From: Petrolisthes cinctipes
Taxonomy: Eukaryota; Arthropoda; Malacostraca; Decapoda; Porcellanidae
Assembly (NCBI GenBank): GCA_033782935.1
Contig: JAWQEG010001240.1
Coordinates: 186,001 to 250,000 of the forward strand
DNA: 64,000 bases
Direction of reading: 5' to 3'
Below the pieces are notes generated by a model that saw only the letters and a list, made by a program, of their open reading frames with translations, ran no database searches and was not told the origin of the DNA. The position numbers and the translations under genes are program-made. Shown here in pieces: positions 63,770-64,000 of the stretch (within the stretch, counting starts at the first letter, position 1; each line of letters starts with the position of its first letter).

Positions 63770-64000
63770 ACTTTGGGCATCTAAAATATCGATTTTCAGC
63801 ATGTTTTGGGCCTGAATTTTGAAAATACTCTAACACTAAGTAGGCATGTACAGATCGCTTCTGGGACCCCAAAATATCGAATTTTCGGGTGTTTTGGGAC
63901 TGAATTTGAGATATAAACGGGTACTGAAGATGCATGCACATATCGACTTTTGTGCACCTAAAAGATCGATTTTCGGTATGTTTTGAGCATGTATTTTAAA

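Larger units (their letters stand above)
48618..64000 (-). repeat. Same satellite array, reverse orientation
   Basis: From 48618 to the end every monomer is the reverse complement of the families seen to the left; monomer starts read ctaaca or ctagca on the + strand. The same A, B, C and D types and the same 325/491/501-bp modules occur, so this is one satellite family in opposite orientation. I estimate just over 90 monomers. No unique DNA is present. The array is cut by the window end at 64000. Private variants (a g-to-t change giving cggttttttt, an aatat insertion, a taaggc-type junction change) show that this block was homogenised partly on its own after the strand switch. Confidence 0.96.

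Noticed and set aside
1..64000. CENP-B box.
   Set aside because: The closest match, around tcgaattttcggg on the reverse strand, has the wrong spacing between the two conserved parts and lacks the central A.
1..64000. LTR or other transposon remnants, rDNA, tRNA genes or telomere repeats within the array.
   Set aside because: Every stretch inspected aligns to the satellite monomer; no terminal repeats with target duplications, no rRNA or tRNA core motifs and no telomeric tracts.

Overview
The whole 64 kb window is one kind of DNA: a tandemly repeated satellite. I find no protein-coding gene, RNA gene, transposon or single-copy sequence. Any stretch re-aligns to the same roughly 177-bp monomer family, and the array runs off both ends. 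This points to a eukaryotic chromosome, most likely centromeric or pericentromeric or another large heterochromatic block. I do not recognise the monomer from any named satellite and cannot assign a species.

Monomer families, read on the strand where each starts with tgttag or tgctag: A (177 bp), C (177 bp), D (176 bp, or 166 bp when 10 bp are missing at its 3' junction) and B (148 bp, lacking a 29-bp internal segment). B has two subtypes, B1 and B2. The clearest higher-order repeat is a 992-bp hexamer, C-D-B1-A-D'-B2 (example 13962-14953). It is built from two trimers of 491 and 501 bp, and shortened forms of 325 bp (A-B2) and 314-315 bp are common. The 177-bp monomer is itself an old dimer: its two halves, 88-89 bp each, still match at about two thirds of positions by eye.

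Layout: 1 to about 7930, forward, rich in 325-bp dimers with a diagnostic C variant. About 7930-11400, a 1318-bp tandem duplication. About 11400-22434, two copies of a ~4.7 kb block at an exact offset of 6323/6324 bp. About 22.4-25.9 kb, mixed higher-order forms. About 25.9-36 kb, nested recent duplications (offsets 1795, 1776 and 2930 bp) carrying a shared 33-bp deletion junction. About 36-48.6 kb, a block with 1146-bp and 7885-bp offset duplications. At 48617/48618 the array flips strand with no intervening unique DNA and stays reversed to 64000, with further duplications (offsets 3810, 6496, 4664, 3335 and 3472 bp).

The most notable structural signals are: (i) recurrent deletions of 10, 13, 16, 17, 29, 33 and 34 bp that nearly all fall in the linker between half-units; (ii) four different small insertions, each an exact inverted copy of the adjacent 4-5 bases and each creating a 10-12 bp palindrome; (iii) a perfect 42-bp-arm inverted repeat at 50216-50310; and (iv) the array-wide strand switch. 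These look like marks of replication- or repair-driven satellite evolution rather than of a gene system. All coordinates of duplicated blocks are by-eye estimates from shared rare variants.
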